This document shows positions 22,570 to 33,760 of a stretch of DNA of 64,000 bases, piece after piece. A program made the translations under genes and the position numbers. The notes beneath the pieces were generated by a model. The model worked only from the letters and a program-made list of their open reading frames with translations, had not been told where the DNA came from and ran no database searches. The first letter of the stretch is position 1. Every line of letters begins with the position of its first letter. The stretch spans positions 806,001 to 870,000 of the forward strand of contig JABYQN010000003.1 in NCBI GenBank assembly GCA_022606135.1. Direction: 5' to 3'. The stretch comes from Fomes fomentarius (taxonomy: Eukaryota > Basidiomycota > Agaricomycetes > Polyporales > Polyporaceae).

Positions 22570-23741
22570 ACAGTGGCAGGTGGGCACGAACAGCGACCAG
22601 GAGTCCTGATGACTCCCTTACCGGTCAGGCTGTTCGTAGGCGTTGCGCGAGGATGAGGGCGCAACGATAAGCCTAGAATACAGCGAGCTTTGCGGACGCT
22701 CGACGGTGGGTTGAGCACGGCAGTTGGGAAGACGGAGGGGGCGAAGAGCGAAGAGGAATAAGTTAGGATGGAAGGCGGTGTCGGGGACGGTGAGTCGAGT
22801 TACTTGACTCTGAGTCTGAGCCGACGGCGGCGCCGGTCATGTTAACCAGCGTTATTGTGCACGTGCGCCCTCTAAGGGATCTTCACGACTCGGATAACCA
22901 ACGTTCTCTCCCAGACACGTTCAACTTCCACGTCGTCCACCAGCGTCACGCTGGTCGTATCAATCAAGTCGTCTCCCGAGTCTCTGCTGAGTTGAGGGCG
23001 CTGTTGAAAGAGATCACTAGCAATCGTACTATTCGTCTTGGTTCATTCGACTCATCAAGTAGGTACCCTCTATGACCTCAGCGGTAGCCCTTACTATGTT
23101 TGCTTATGAGATCCTCCTAAAAGCCACTATTGATGCAGCGAGCGTTGAGACAAGTATCCATACAGGCCTCTCAATGATCATCTTGAACGCTAGGTTTGCT
23201 GCCAATGACGTCTATGCATCGTGATCAATGCTGAGAAACCATTCACCTCCGACTGCCCTAAACAGCATGTCAAACCTTGCTCAATCTCCGAACGTTCGGG
23301 ACTGTAGCACTTCTCCTCCCATCCAGACGTGGAAGGACCGTAGACTGCCGCACGAAGGATCGTGTAATGACCTGAAGAGTAGGACGGTGGGCGAATAGGA
23401 GGACACAGAATAATAACTGATCACTACTCACTTCTTGAATCAATGAAGATGTCAAGGGTGTCAGTGCACAAGGAAACAGGGCTTCCACAAACCTTCAATT
23501 TCCTCCCACACGACTCCAGATGAAGGGATTCCATGAACACCGTGGGTCTGATTCAAGCCAGCACTCCGATTTTCGCGCCCATGCCGGTGGAGCAAACTAG
23601 CTCCGGTTTTTACAAGGTGCTGCCAATGCTTGGCGGAGTTTAGCAAACTTTGGCCTCAGACACGTGCCATCGAGCGCTGCTCAGGTATAAATCCTGTAAG
23701 CAATGCGGCGTTGCGATGTGAAAAGTCCCCGGGTGTGCGAC
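22570..23741. other. IBTK-like/P450 divergent intergenic region; holds the outer end of the palindrome
   Basis: The left arm of the inverted repeat begins near 22,805. From there to about 23,700 it still aligns with 43,000-43,800 in reverse complement, for example around the shared CCACCAGCGTCACGCTGG. It does so with many substitutions and indels. An ORF at 22839-23075 falls in this diverged part and its frame is not kept in the other arm, so it is not called. A TATAAAT lies at 23686-23692. Confidence 0.6.
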
Positions 23742-26018
23742 ATGGAAGACATGGGGTGCGTCTTGGCTGTGTCCGGGCTCTTGCTCATCTTCCTGTTTGC
23801 TCTCTCGCGCCGCTTAGGGCATCGCGCGGGTACACGTCTTCCACCCGGTCCTCCTGGACTCCCTCTCGTAGGCAATGTTCGTGATATTCCTCCTCTAGAC
23901 GAGTATCCATTTGCCAAGTACAAGGAACTATGTCGCAAGTACAGTGAGTGTGCCTCAGATTCATCGCTCATGTTCACTGTGAGATGCCGTTTCTAACATC
24001 GTGACAGACACTGATATCTTGCGCCTCAACGCACTCGGTCTGAACATCATTGTGCTCGACACACTCGAAGCTGCGACAGAATTGCTCGACAGGCGATCCT
24101 CGATATACTCAGGCAGGTCCGTGATCGTCTATCTTTCTCTGGGAACAAGCCGCTTGTCTTATTCTGCCGCTGCTCAATCTTGACTCTTCAGGCCCCGCAT
24201 GGTCATGTTGAACGAGCTGTCAGTACTTTGTCTGCCTTCCTTCCCTATGTCTTGATTGCATCTCTGCATACAGTGCCGGCTTTGGATGGAATTTTGCCTC
24301 AATGGACTACGGCGAGGACTGGCGCGTTTGCAGGAAGATGGCGCGCCTCGATTTCCATTCCGCTTCCTTCGCAAAGTACCGCCCAACCCTTCGCAACCAT
24401 GTCCACCAGTTTGTCCGCCGACTGGCCGAGGAGCATGGAGCTCGCCTACCCGTCCACCTGAAGCAGTGAGGAGTGTTAGCCCATCACTTCATCACACACA
24501 CTCATTCCGCTTGGTCTGGCTGGTGCTTGACTTTAGCTTGATCGGAGCAAACATTATGGACGTGATATATGGGATCAAGGTTCTTCCCGAACATGACCCA
24601 TTCATTGAGCTAGCGGAAGCTGGTCAAGAGTGTCTCAGAGAATGTGCCGTAGCTGGACTGTACCTGGTTGATATCGCCCCCATTCGTGCGTCCCCATTTG
24701 CACCAGTATGCCCACGACTGATTGTTGTGCACAGTCAAGCATATTCCGGCATGGCTCCCTGGAGCTGCATTTCAACGTGTGACCAGGGCATGGCACAAGA
24801 AAGCCACCTTGCAACTCCATATGCCATACATGAACTTCATGAAGCGTCTAGTAAGCTCCTCCTTGCATGATTTCGCAGTATAGGCATCCGAGTCTGTTTG
24901 CGCTGAAGCATGGCTTCTTTTACCCAGAACTCAGGGAACGCAGATGATTGCATGGCTAAAACACTTGTAGAAGAATTCGGTGACGAAGGGTCCGAGCAAG
25001 TTGAGCGCCACATAAAGATGACCACCGCAACGATGTACCTTGGTAAGGATCGCTGTCTGGTGCTGTCAGTCCACTAGAACCTGACATTTGTTCCTTAGCC
25101 GGTGCAGAAACAGTTGGTATCTGACAGGGCCGACTCATAGCATGGATGTTGACATTCCTGCCCATAGACTGCGGCAGCGCTGCACACGTTCATTCTTGCC
25201 ATGGTGCTCTATCCGGAGGTTCAGGAACGCGCCCGTCGCGAACTCGAGAAAGTGATTGGGACACATCGCCTCCCGACATTCAACGACTTCGGTGCCGTGC
25301 CCTACGTCGATGCACTCATCAAGGAAACGCTCCGTTGGCATCCCGTGATTGACCTCAGTAGGCACATATCACAATTGTTGAGAAGTGACATTGTAAACTG
25401 AGGGATTATGCTATGCAACAGACCCTCATCACAAGCTCCGCATGGACGATCTATACAACGGCTACTTCCTCGAGAAGGACTCGTTGATCCTGGTGAACAT
25501 CTGGTGCGCCCAACCTAGTCCCACTGTGTCAACCGGGCTACATATTCATCACCTACCGTCGTCACTGTGGCACTCCGCAGGTCAATCCTACATGACGAAC
25601 AGGTTTACCCAGATGCACTCACCTTCAAGCCCGAGCGCTTCCTCAAGTCTGAGGAAGGCACACTAGTGCTGAACCCAGACATCCTCGATCCGGAGGATGT
25701 GGCATTCGGCTTTGGGCGGCGCGTATGCCCAGGTCAGCATATGGTGTATGGCACCATGTGGATTGCGATCGCAACTATGCTCGCCTGTCTTGAAATTGGG
25801 AAGGCCAAGGACAAGTTTGGTAAGGAGATCGAGGTCGCAGAGGAGTTTGTGAGCAGATTTGTCACGTAAGTCCGTCCGGTATGACAACTAGGTTGTGGGC
25901 AGCAGTGGCACCAGACAGCGGCTGACAAAGTGTTCAATCCAGGGAGCCAAAGCCGTTCCCGTGCGACATACAGTTCCGGTCAGCAGAACATGCAACGCTG
26001 CTGGTGGGAGAAGTATGA
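23742..26018 (+). CDS. cytochrome P450 (left-arm copy)
   Basis: Microsomal cytochrome P450 monooxygenase, 518 residues, 12 exons: 23742-23943, 24008-24116, 24192-24218, 24274-24465, 24537-24685, 24735-24850, 24928-25042, 25099-25112 (14 nt), 25168-25357, 25422-25503, 25581-25865, 25943-26018; all phases agree. N-terminal membrane anchor (CVLAVSGLLLIFLFAL), proline hinge LPPGPPGLPLVGN, helix C WRVCRKM, helix I AGAETT (304-309), K-helix ETLR (361-364), PERF (416-419) and heme loop FGFGRRVCPG with Cys448. I chose the ATG at 23742 over 23703 because a TATAAAT lies only 11 bp before the latter. Substrate unknown; secondary or xenobiotic metabolism is typical. All residues from exon 10 onward match the right-arm copy, while about two dozen earlier residues differ. 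Confidence 0.92.
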
Positions 26019-26695
26019 CCAGCGCACGAGGGCCGGATCTTCTCGTTCTAGTGACTGCTTACGCGGTGTACGCTTTCTGAGAAGTGTGAGTGATAACAAG
26101 TGCACAGGTTCCTTGCCAAGCTGTGAACTCACTCTTGTCCGGGACAGTGCCTTGCAGGCCACTCGAACAACTTGGCCTCTGCTAGTGCGAGTCGTGGACT
26201 GCTATTGATTGCCTGTACAGTGTGTTTCATCCTAGTCGCCGGGACACGCATGTATATAAAACGAATTCTGGACGCCCTCCTTCCACAGGTCTCTGAATAG
26301 CCTACGTGCCACCTTAGACACGGTGTAACGACGCGTTGAAGCATGTCCCCACCGTACGGACTACTTGCGGAACCTGCATGATCCCCTTCGCTGTCGTATT
26401 CCTACACGATGCACAATGCATGAATTTGGTGCGGGACTGTCGTCGTCGTCTCTCGAGTCCAACTGACTTTGATGGGCTCACACTCTGATCTTCGTGTACT
26501 TCGTCCCCTCGGCTCGACTTCCGGCGTCGTGCTAAATGCGCAGTTCACAGGGTGTGAGGAAAGTGAGACATTCCAAACTCAACAAGCTTGGTAGACGCTC
26601 AGCTACCAACAATCCAATGTCAAATTCTAAGAGTTGAGCGGAGGAGTCGGGACGACTCGATCGATGGTGATTAAGCATGCCATGCTAATCCAACC
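26019..26695. other. convergent 3' intergenic region, P450 to GTPase (left arm)
   Basis: 677 bp between two 3' ends, identical to its mirror at 40,005-40,681. ORFs here lack family motifs. A TATATAAAA at about 26,249 sits between convergent genes and serves no recognised promoter. Confidence 0.5.
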
Positions 26696-27809
26696 TTATG
26701 GCGGACGATACACTCTTGTCTCGGCCTTCGCGAGCCCACACGTCTCAGCGATGCTCGCCCGCATCGCGTCCACACCGAAACGTGGTTGCTGGTGCGCGGA
26801 CGTGAGGATCGGTGGCAAGCACGTGGGTGCCGTTTCGAAGATGTCGCGCTGAATACCCTTGATCGTGTTCTGGAGCTCGCTCGAGCGCAGAGTGTCGACC
26901 TTTGTGATTATCGCCTGCAGCGTCCACCGGAGCCCGCCAGAGGACTGGCAGTGCGCGTCGAGAGACTGGAGCATGAGCCGGTCTGTGTCGTTCAGCCCGT
27001 GCGAGGCGTGGAAGAGGATGAAGACGCGGCGGAGTCTGCAAGGCGGGTGTTGGTGTGAGCTGCTGAGTCTGGGAGGAGGAGAGAGAAGGGGGAGGAGGGA
27101 GATGTGCTCACTCCTGACGATTCCGCACGTAGTGCTCAAAGAGCTCGCCCCATTCAGCACGTCCGCGTGCACCATACCCTGGCGCGTCTACTAGGACGAG
27201 GTGCCCCGGCGGAGGGCCAACACGATAAAAATTGAGTGTCTGGGTCCGGCCCTGTGGCAGACCGCACGTTAATAGTCAGCAAGGCGGATGGCATGGCAAA
27301 TACGACCAATGATGTACATAATCAATAGGAAGTGTCAGCTTCCGGGCTTCGACACAGCAGACTGTTTGCCACGTACGGGTTTTTTGCTCATGTGAAGCAA
27401 GTTGCGTCTCCCGAGGATGGCGTTCAGGAGGGTCGATTTACCCACGTTGGCACGACCTATTCTTAGTTGAGTATAGTACATAACGCAACGGCAACGTGGA
27501 TGGGTACGTGGGACCTACCTGTTACGATGACCTGCGAGTTAGTGTGATGTGGTCAGCATGTACACCCTCAAGAAGAGGAAGTGCTCGAGAGCTGACCTCG
27601 GGACGACCCTGCAAGTTTGGTAATGAATTCGACGTGGCCGCTGCTGCGAGGAACTCTGCTGATTGGGCGTGTGCAAAAACATCGCTTGTGGCCTTGTTCG
27701 ACATGCATCGTCGTACTACTGGCTCTACACCCGGATGCGATGAACCAGCGAGCCTTGCCAAGGTTGATGATGTTGCAAGCGACATTCTCTGGCAGAGTGC
27801 TGACATCAT
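26696..27809 (-). CDS. MRX8: EngB/YihA-type GTPase, probably mitochondrial (left-arm copy)
   Basis: TRAFAC GTPase of the EngB (YihA/YsxC) family; the fungal and animal members (Mrx8, GTPBP8) act in mitochondrial large-ribosomal-subunit assembly. Minus-strand exons 27597-27809, 27519-27531 (13 nt), 27377-27456, 27112-27251, 26696-27035; 261 residues. The N-terminus (MMSALCQRMSLATSSTLARL) is rich in Ser, Arg and Leu with few acidic residues, fitting a mitochondrial presequence. G1 GRANVGKST at 76-84, G3 DAPGYG at 124-129, G4 TKVD at 193-196 and a G5-like TSAH follow. The 13-nt microexon ends on the first base of the P-loop glycine codon. The sequence is identical to the right-arm copy, introns included, by eye. 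Confidence 0.9.
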
Positions 27810-28591
27810 GGTTGAGGGCGCTGCTGGTGACAGCAGAGGTGCAGCTGAAGGCGAGAGTTTGTATCCGCTGCGCCAAATCTATGGACAACTCTGAGCTTGA
27901 GTTGACCCGGTGGCAGTGGCAGGACCACAACTTCCGAGTGACCGTAAGCGCCAGCATGTACCTTCCGCTGTGACTAGCGCCAGATATAAGTAGACGATGG
28001 TCCTGCTTCCGGCACTCACTACATGTATCGTACACCGCTGGAAATGCGGTTGCTAGCTTCGTTATTTCAACAAAATAAAGGAGAATTCCAGCTGCTTCAA
28101 TTCGCTCCGCCTTACGAAGCCCAATGAGACTGACACTGGTCCGATGGCTTTGAAGGCTCCAGACAGGGGTATCCATCGCATTAGGTCCCGACACTTGTTC
28201 TTGAATACAGCCAGCCCTTATATGCTTTTCCGATGTTCTAGGCCTAGCTCCCGCACGTTCTTTGGCTTCAGCTGGAATCTTACCGCCCAGCTGCCAGCCC
28301 CATCCTCAATCCGACATGTCCAAGTGGGACATCCAGCCAGTCCCGCTGCAATTTATAAGCTGCCACTCCTATCCTAGATGGCTGTGTGGACTCGCTCTGA
28401 CATGTATAAATAGACGTGCTTAACACGATGATTTGGGCACCCAAGTCTCCCTCATCACCACAGTTGCCTGGCGCAACTTTCGCTTCACTCCTCAGCTACA
28501 TCTTTGCCTCTGCATTCAGGTACGTGCACTCCGTTTCTTCTTGCTCCGTGCTATCTGCTCACGATCAGTATCCCTTTCTTTGCCAACAGAT
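27810..28591. promoter_or_regulatory. divergent promoter region, GTPase and SILK-motif gene (left arm)
   Basis: 782 bp between divergent starts. TATAAATA at 28405-28412 is the likely core promoter of the SILK-motif gene. A GT-AG pair (about 28,519 to 28,590) suggests a 5' UTR intron ending just before its ATG. Overlapping ORFs on both strands are carried unchanged in the other arm, but so is everything here, so that is no evidence for coding. Confidence 0.5.
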
Positions 28592-29090
28592 ATGTTCTCC
28601 ATCACTGCCATACCCCACCCCCGCAGCATTTTGAAGCGAACCTCCGTATCATCCACATCCACGACCTCGTCCGAGTCTGCGCAATACACCCACGCACTTG
28701 TTAGAGCGCCATCCGGCAGTTCGATGCTCACCACGTACGCTGCCTCTGGAAGGCCGTCAGCGACCAGCATGGATGTGCCGCCATCTCAGAAGAGATGCGT
28801 CAGCTTCTCCGAGGATGACGAGGTCCGCTTTTACTCGCCCCTCGACCCACCCCACATAAAGCCGCCGAGCGCTGCTTCGCGGATGCTCAGTGAGTATCAT
28901 CGACATGTCGCATCAGTACGATGGACGATGGGTGACGGCTGCTTACCGTTCGTTCACAGAATCATTCGTGGATTCGATTTGCGTTGACGCAGCGAACCTA
29001 TACGCAGCACCGCCACCACCACCACCAAAGTATATCGTCCCAGCCAGGCACGTCAGAATGCAGTCGATGGACCACCGCAGATGTGCATGA
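28592..29090 (+). CDS. small SILK/RVxF-motif protein, putative PP1 docking protein (left-arm copy)
   Basis: Unrecognised 142-residue protein in two exons, 28592-28889 and 28960-29090. It has SILK at 12-15 (PHPRSILKRTSVSS) and R-C-V-S-F at 68-72 within QKRCVSFSEDDEVRFYSPL. A SILK motif followed by an RVxF motif is the standard docking pair of protein phosphatase 1 regulators, so a PP1 link is inferred. The rest is Ser/Thr/Pro-rich with a PPPPPP run at the C-terminal side. The ATG follows a probable 5' UTR intron. An upstream ORF from 28433 runs through this intron and was not used. A larger gene at 45,349-47,663 shows a related motif order. Identical copy in the right arm. Confidence 0.6.
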
Positions 29091-29312
29091 GAGACGTCGA
29101 GGAGGTCAGATATCTCAAACAGCTGGACACTGTTTGTATCCCACATGTATTCAATGTCACAAAGACCCAATACCCATTTCATTTCATTCCGTTTCGATCA
29201 CTATGGTTTGGTTACACGAGAGGCATACACACATCATCGCGAGATCACGGAAGAGAGAAATATACATTTAGCGATCGCGACCACAAGAAACTCACATATT
29301 CTTCTGTCCCCT

Positions 29313-29373
29313 CTCTAACCTTCTGTCAGCCCTCTAACCTTCAGCCCTCTAACCTTCTGTCAACCCTCTGAAC
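29313..29373. repeat. short tandem repeat between SILK-motif gene and ATPase
   Basis: Imperfect repeats of CCCTCTAACCTTCTGTCA and shorter CCCTCTAACCTTCAG units lie just after the ATPase stop codon. An identical mirror copy is at about 37,327-37,387. Confidence 0.7.
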
Positions 29374-29378
29374 ATCTG

Positions 29379-32300
29379 TCACACTGATGGCTTGAACCAC
29401 TTCAACTGCAGTGCCACCAGCACAACCGGTAGCACACTGACAATTTCCCCAAGCCCTGCATACGCCGGCGAGATACGCACCCGCACAAACGCCCCCGCCG
29501 CGAGCAAAATCGCAAACAGGTTGTACACGAACGACCACCCAAAGTTCATCGCGATCCGGCGCGTGACCGCGTCCGACAGCTCAAACAGGGTCAAAATCCC
29601 AGTGAGAGAAGGGTGCGTCAGAACCACATCTGCCGCAGTAGACGCCGCCATGCCAGCACCATCCCCAGTGTGTAGGTGCACCCCAATCGCAGCTTGAGCG
29701 AGAGCGACGGCATCGTTCGTGCCATCTCCGCAGAATAACACTGTCTTGCCCTGTGCGGTGAGCTCCTTGATATATGCCTGCTTGTCGGCAGGAAGACACC
29801 CGGCGCGCACGCGCTCTGCAGGGATGCCAAGGGAGGCCGCGACATTGAAGACAGCGTTGGGATGGTCGCCGCTAAGGATAGAGACATGGATGTTGCGCGC
29901 TGTGAGCGACCGGATGACCTCTTGGGCTTCGGGACGGAGAGTGTCGGATAAGCCGAACGCGGCGAGAAGACGTTCGCCATGGACGACACAGAAAGCGGTG
30001 AGGCCCTGGGCGATGAGAGGCTGGACGGCAGTGTGCGATTCCAGTCCGAGCCAACGAGCGCTACCGCCCCGGAGTGTCTGGCCGAGTAACTTGCCCTGCA
30101 TCCCTTTGCCCGTGACCATCTCGATGTCCTGGACAGACGGCTGGCCTTCAAGGGGGACAGAGGAGTCAGCGGCAACGGCGCGGGCGACAGGGTGGCGGCT
30201 GGTCGCGACAAGCTCTGCGACGATCGCGGAAACGTCAAAGTCCGCACTCTGTTCAATGAAGCGGCTAACGACCGACAGCTTGCCCAGCGTGACTGTTCCG
30301 GTCTTGTCCAGCACGACGTGGTTGACCTTGCGCGCCTGCTCGATCGTCGTCGCTGCCTTGAATACCAGCCCGAGCTTCGCACCAACACCACCCGCGATGA
30401 GGATGACCATTGGTACCGCCAGCCCGATTGCACAAGGGCATGAGATGGCAAGGACCGAGATCGCATAGGTGAGCGCGCCGATCGCCGACTCACCCTTTGA
30501 CTGGTGGCGTACCGTAACCCCGACCGCCATCTGCACGGCGAAGGTGACGAGCGCGAGGACGAGCACGACGGGGACAAACCAGCCGCAGATCCAATCGACT
30601 ACCTCTTGCACATGAGCACGAGAGAAGCGTGCGTCATCGACCATGCTCGCAATATCACTGATCGTGTTCTCTCCTGGGAGGCGCGTCACTTTGATGAGGA
30701 GTGTACTGGGGCCATTGAGGGTGCCTGCGATGACAGTGCTCCCTGCGGCCTTTTCCACGGGACGCGACTCGCCTGTCATCATCGACTCGTCGACCGTGCT
30801 GTTGCCTGAGATGACCTCGCCGTCGGTGATGATGGCTGAATCGGGCATAACCTTGAAGGTGTCGTCGTATTGCAGAAGTCGTACGTCCACCTCAATTTCG
30901 CTGTTGTCGGGGAGCACGATGCATGCAGTACGCTCTTGGAGTGATCGGATGGAGATGGCCTCTATCGCGCGTTGGCGTGCGATAGCGCTGACGAGCTGAC
31001 CGATCACAATGAGGGTGACGAGCAACGTGCTCGTTTCGAAGAATTCTCCCGTTGCAAGGGGCTTGCCAAGCATGTCATAGGCGAATGCGACGACAGAGTA
31101 GACGTACGCCGCAGTCGTGCTCAGCACGATCAGAGTCTCCGTCTCAATCAGACGGGAGAAGACCAGACTCTTGAACGAGCTCACGTAGAATGGCCCAGTG
31201 ATTACGACCTGCACAACGGTCGCTAGTATGAGGGAGGCGATAGCGTAAGCATGAGGATGGGGAGGAAGCGGAGCCCAAGTCATGACCAGTACGGGGATCG
31301 TGAGGATAATCGATAGCAGTGCCCGTATGGTCAATTTGCGAATGTGCTTCGCTCCCGCGGTAAGAGCAGGATCGGGCGGCTCTGGAGCAAGCACTGGAGA
31401 GAATGACTCGTAAAGTTCCAAAACCTTGCGAGCACCGATGACGTTGGGGTCGTAGATGATCAGCACATTGTCCTTGTCGCGGGAGGCTTCGACCACCTCC
31501 ACTCCAGAAGGACGCTGCATCGCAACAAACTTCTCTTGCAAGGGTCGCGGAACGGCGAGCAGGAGCTCGTGCGTAGAACCCGCCTTGATGACTTCCGCAG
31601 AGAATCCAGATCGTTTTTCGATGAGTTGCACCAGTGACCCAACGTCCGCCATTTCTTTATCGAAGTCAAACTCGGCGCGGCATAGGACAAGGCTGACCTT
31701 GACGTTACGAAGGGCCGGAATTTCATGGAGAGTGCGCCTAAGTTTGTTCTCGCAACCAGTGCACGTCATGCCCTTGACCGCTAACACAGCGTGCTCCGTG
31801 GACGTCCCGGCACCCTTCTCCGTCATGTTAACAGCGACATGTTGGCTCTTCTCATCCTGAGTAGAGCCGAGATCATCGCACGACCCTCCGCCGCAACACC
31901 CGTCACGGCAGCAAGATTCAAGGGAGACATGAGAGCGTGACTTGTTGGATGCGGAGGTCCTCGGATCCAGATGGCCACGGTAGGGAACGCTGCGAATGCT
32001 CAAGGCCGGGCCACCACAGTCGCTCTTGCCGCAACACGAGTGAATAGAAGCGGGGTGGGAGCTTTCGGAGGACTTGCGGCCGGGGAAGATCAAGCGCGCG
32101 CTGCGCTTGCTTGAATTAGAACGCGCGACAGATTTCCCACCTAGCTGGGAGGTGGGAGAGCAACAAGACTTGAGGCCACGCGCCAGCAAGGCCTTGCAGA
32201 CGCACCCGAAGGCAGCGAGGGTGTCGTTGTAGCGACTTCGAGCAATGGTGCGATGCTCCCCGCACGCTTCCTTCCGAGATTCGGGGACAGGATCGGACGC

Positions 32301-32817
32301 CTTGGTGACTGAACGCTTGCGGAGGCCATTGTGTACGCAGCTATCAGGGCCAGCGGAAGGGACAGTGCTGGAGCCACCCCCGGGTTCGGCGTGAGTTGAA
32401 TTACTGTCTACCTCGTTCTTCTCGCAACAGGTGCAGTCGGAAGCATTCGCTAGACCAAAATCAGAATACACAACAGGAAGTGCTATGATGGGAGGTACTG
32501 ACTGTTCTCAACACAATCGCTGCAACAGGAAGCTGCATCGGCCTTGGGAGCCTCACTAGCTTGACCGTGGATGTGCAATTCGTCGTCGACACAGATGACC
32601 CGAGCGAGTTCGTCGAAACACGCATCTGAGGAGGGACAAGGAGTGAGGGGATCAATGTGTGGGCAGACACGCTGGACTCACCATCACACCCACAGATTGA
32701 GCCGCCACAGCATCCAGGCTCTACAGCACCTTCAGCGTCCTTCACAGAGGCATCAGTCTCTTGGTGCAGGCTCTGGACTTCGACGTCGCTGGCACAGTCG
32801 TCACAGCAGCTACCCAT
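29379..32817 (-). CDS. P1B-type heavy-metal ATPase (Cu/Cd exporter, PcaA-like)
   Basis: Membrane P-type ATPase for copper/cadmium-class metals, 1109 residues, minus-strand exons 32682-32817, 32503-32625, 29379-32449; phases agree. The first 220 residues are very Cys-rich (GSCCDDC, GCCGGSICGC, SCCSDC, CTCCEKN, SCCRDGCCGGGSCDD), as in fungal PcaA-type detoxification pumps. One HMA domain follows (GMTCTGC). Core motifs: TGES actuator loop, SCPCAIG transmembrane metal site, DKTGTVT phosphorylation site, SRHPVARA (HP motif), GDGTNDAVA hinge. At least six hydrophobic helices are visible, ending [17 protein letters not shown]. It lies in the palindrome spacer except for its last 53 codons, which belong to the left arm. 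A tail-only copy exists in the right arm. Metal specificity cannot be fixed from sequence. Confidence 0.93.
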
Positions 32818-33760
32818 GGTCGTGGTTGTCGATTGAGTGGGGGCTTATCGGGGGAGATGCCAGCCAACGGGAGCCGAGCCTGAAGAGAGACCAGGGTGCC
32901 AAATATGACCACAGCAAGCGAGCCTGGAACACAGAACGCAGCGCACGGACCAGTTGCGGGAAACGTGGTCACGACGCGCGAGAAACCGGGTGCTGCTCGC
33001 TGGGCGCTGACCCGTGAGTGTGACGGCCGAACGAACGGCGACGCGGGGATTGAGTACGCCATGTCGCCAGGCGAAGGCGAAGGCGAAGAGGAAGGACTGT
33101 CGGATACCGATACCTATCCCTCTACTAGCATGCAGTCCACTGGCTGGTGAGAATACGAACGTTGGATAGGGGAAGTCGCCAGAGAATACCAGAGTACTAG
33201 TGCGCAACGTCACGGTCGCATAGGTCATGCATGCGGGTTCTTTGCATTCTACTGTGCGGATGGTTGAACGAAGACGTCCGGGCGATGGAAGAGGGGTGGT
33301 GGGGGTTAAGACAGAGGTTGGGAAAGCTGCGAAAACGGTATGCTGCAACACATAGCTGTCACTGGTGCGGTACTCGATTCTGGCAAGCGCCCTCGGGGCC
33401 TGCCCTGTACATGCAGCACACCCAGAGCACACCTATCTTAGTATCTATCTTCTTCCTTGCACACAGCCGAAGCACGGCAGACGGAACATATGCCATGAGG
33501 GCGGTTCGTGACCACGTAGCATTCCCAGCAGACTCGTTGAAGAAGCACTGAGTATAAGACCCGGAAGTCAAACATCCCTCAGTCCAGCTGACTATTCTCG
33601 TTCTATTACAGTAGGCACAATGACATAGCTACCAGATGTGTGCTCGCAGGTGGTTCTTCTTGTACCATGTTGGTACCTGGGTCCACACCGTGTTGTCTCG
33701 CCAATTCGCATCCCATACGCAAACATCTCGTGCGTCGCCGGAACGCACCGATGCCTCAGG
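32818..33760. other. ATPase promoter / hydrolase 3' flank
   Basis: 943 bp between the ATPase start and the hydrolase stop. It must hold the ATPase promoter; no TATA box or clear metal-response element was recognised. A plus-strand ORF at 32896-33150 ends in a Glu/Gly/Ser-rich tail without motifs. The last part, 33584-33749, is duplicated in inverted orientation at 37,001-37,165. Confidence 0.5.
33584..33749. repeat. source copy of the segment found at the palindrome junction
   Basis: Reverse complement of 37,001-37,165 with about six substitutions and one single-base indel. It lies just past the hydrolase stop codon. The match at this end stops at CCAGCT, and the mirror continues into ATPase sequence through the shared TGG. 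Confidence 0.9.

Larger units (their letters stand above)
22805..29537. repeat. left arm of a ~6.7 kb inverted repeat (palindrome)
   Basis: Reverse complement of 37,163-43,800. From about 23,700 to 29,537 every matched landmark satisfies left + right = 66,700, so no net indel is present. 25,429-29,537 looks identical to 37,163-41,271, introns and intergenic DNA included. 23,700-25,428 differs by roughly 5 percent, and 22,805-23,700 is diverged with indels. The arm holds a P450, an EngB-type GTPase, a small SILK-motif gene and the last 53 codons of the P1B-ATPase. Confidence 0.95.

Noticed and set aside
22839..23075. 78-codon ORF beginning near the left outer palindrome end
   Set aside because: The matching part of the other arm has indels that break the frame, so coding constraint is unlikely.
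23703..23741. Upstream ATG of the P450
   Set aside because: Only 11 bp from a TATAAAT, so probably upstream of the transcription start. It would also put 13 polar residues before the membrane anchor.
26245..26262. TATATAAAA promoter-like sequence
   Set aside because: It lies between two convergent 3' ends with no gene starting downstream on either strand.
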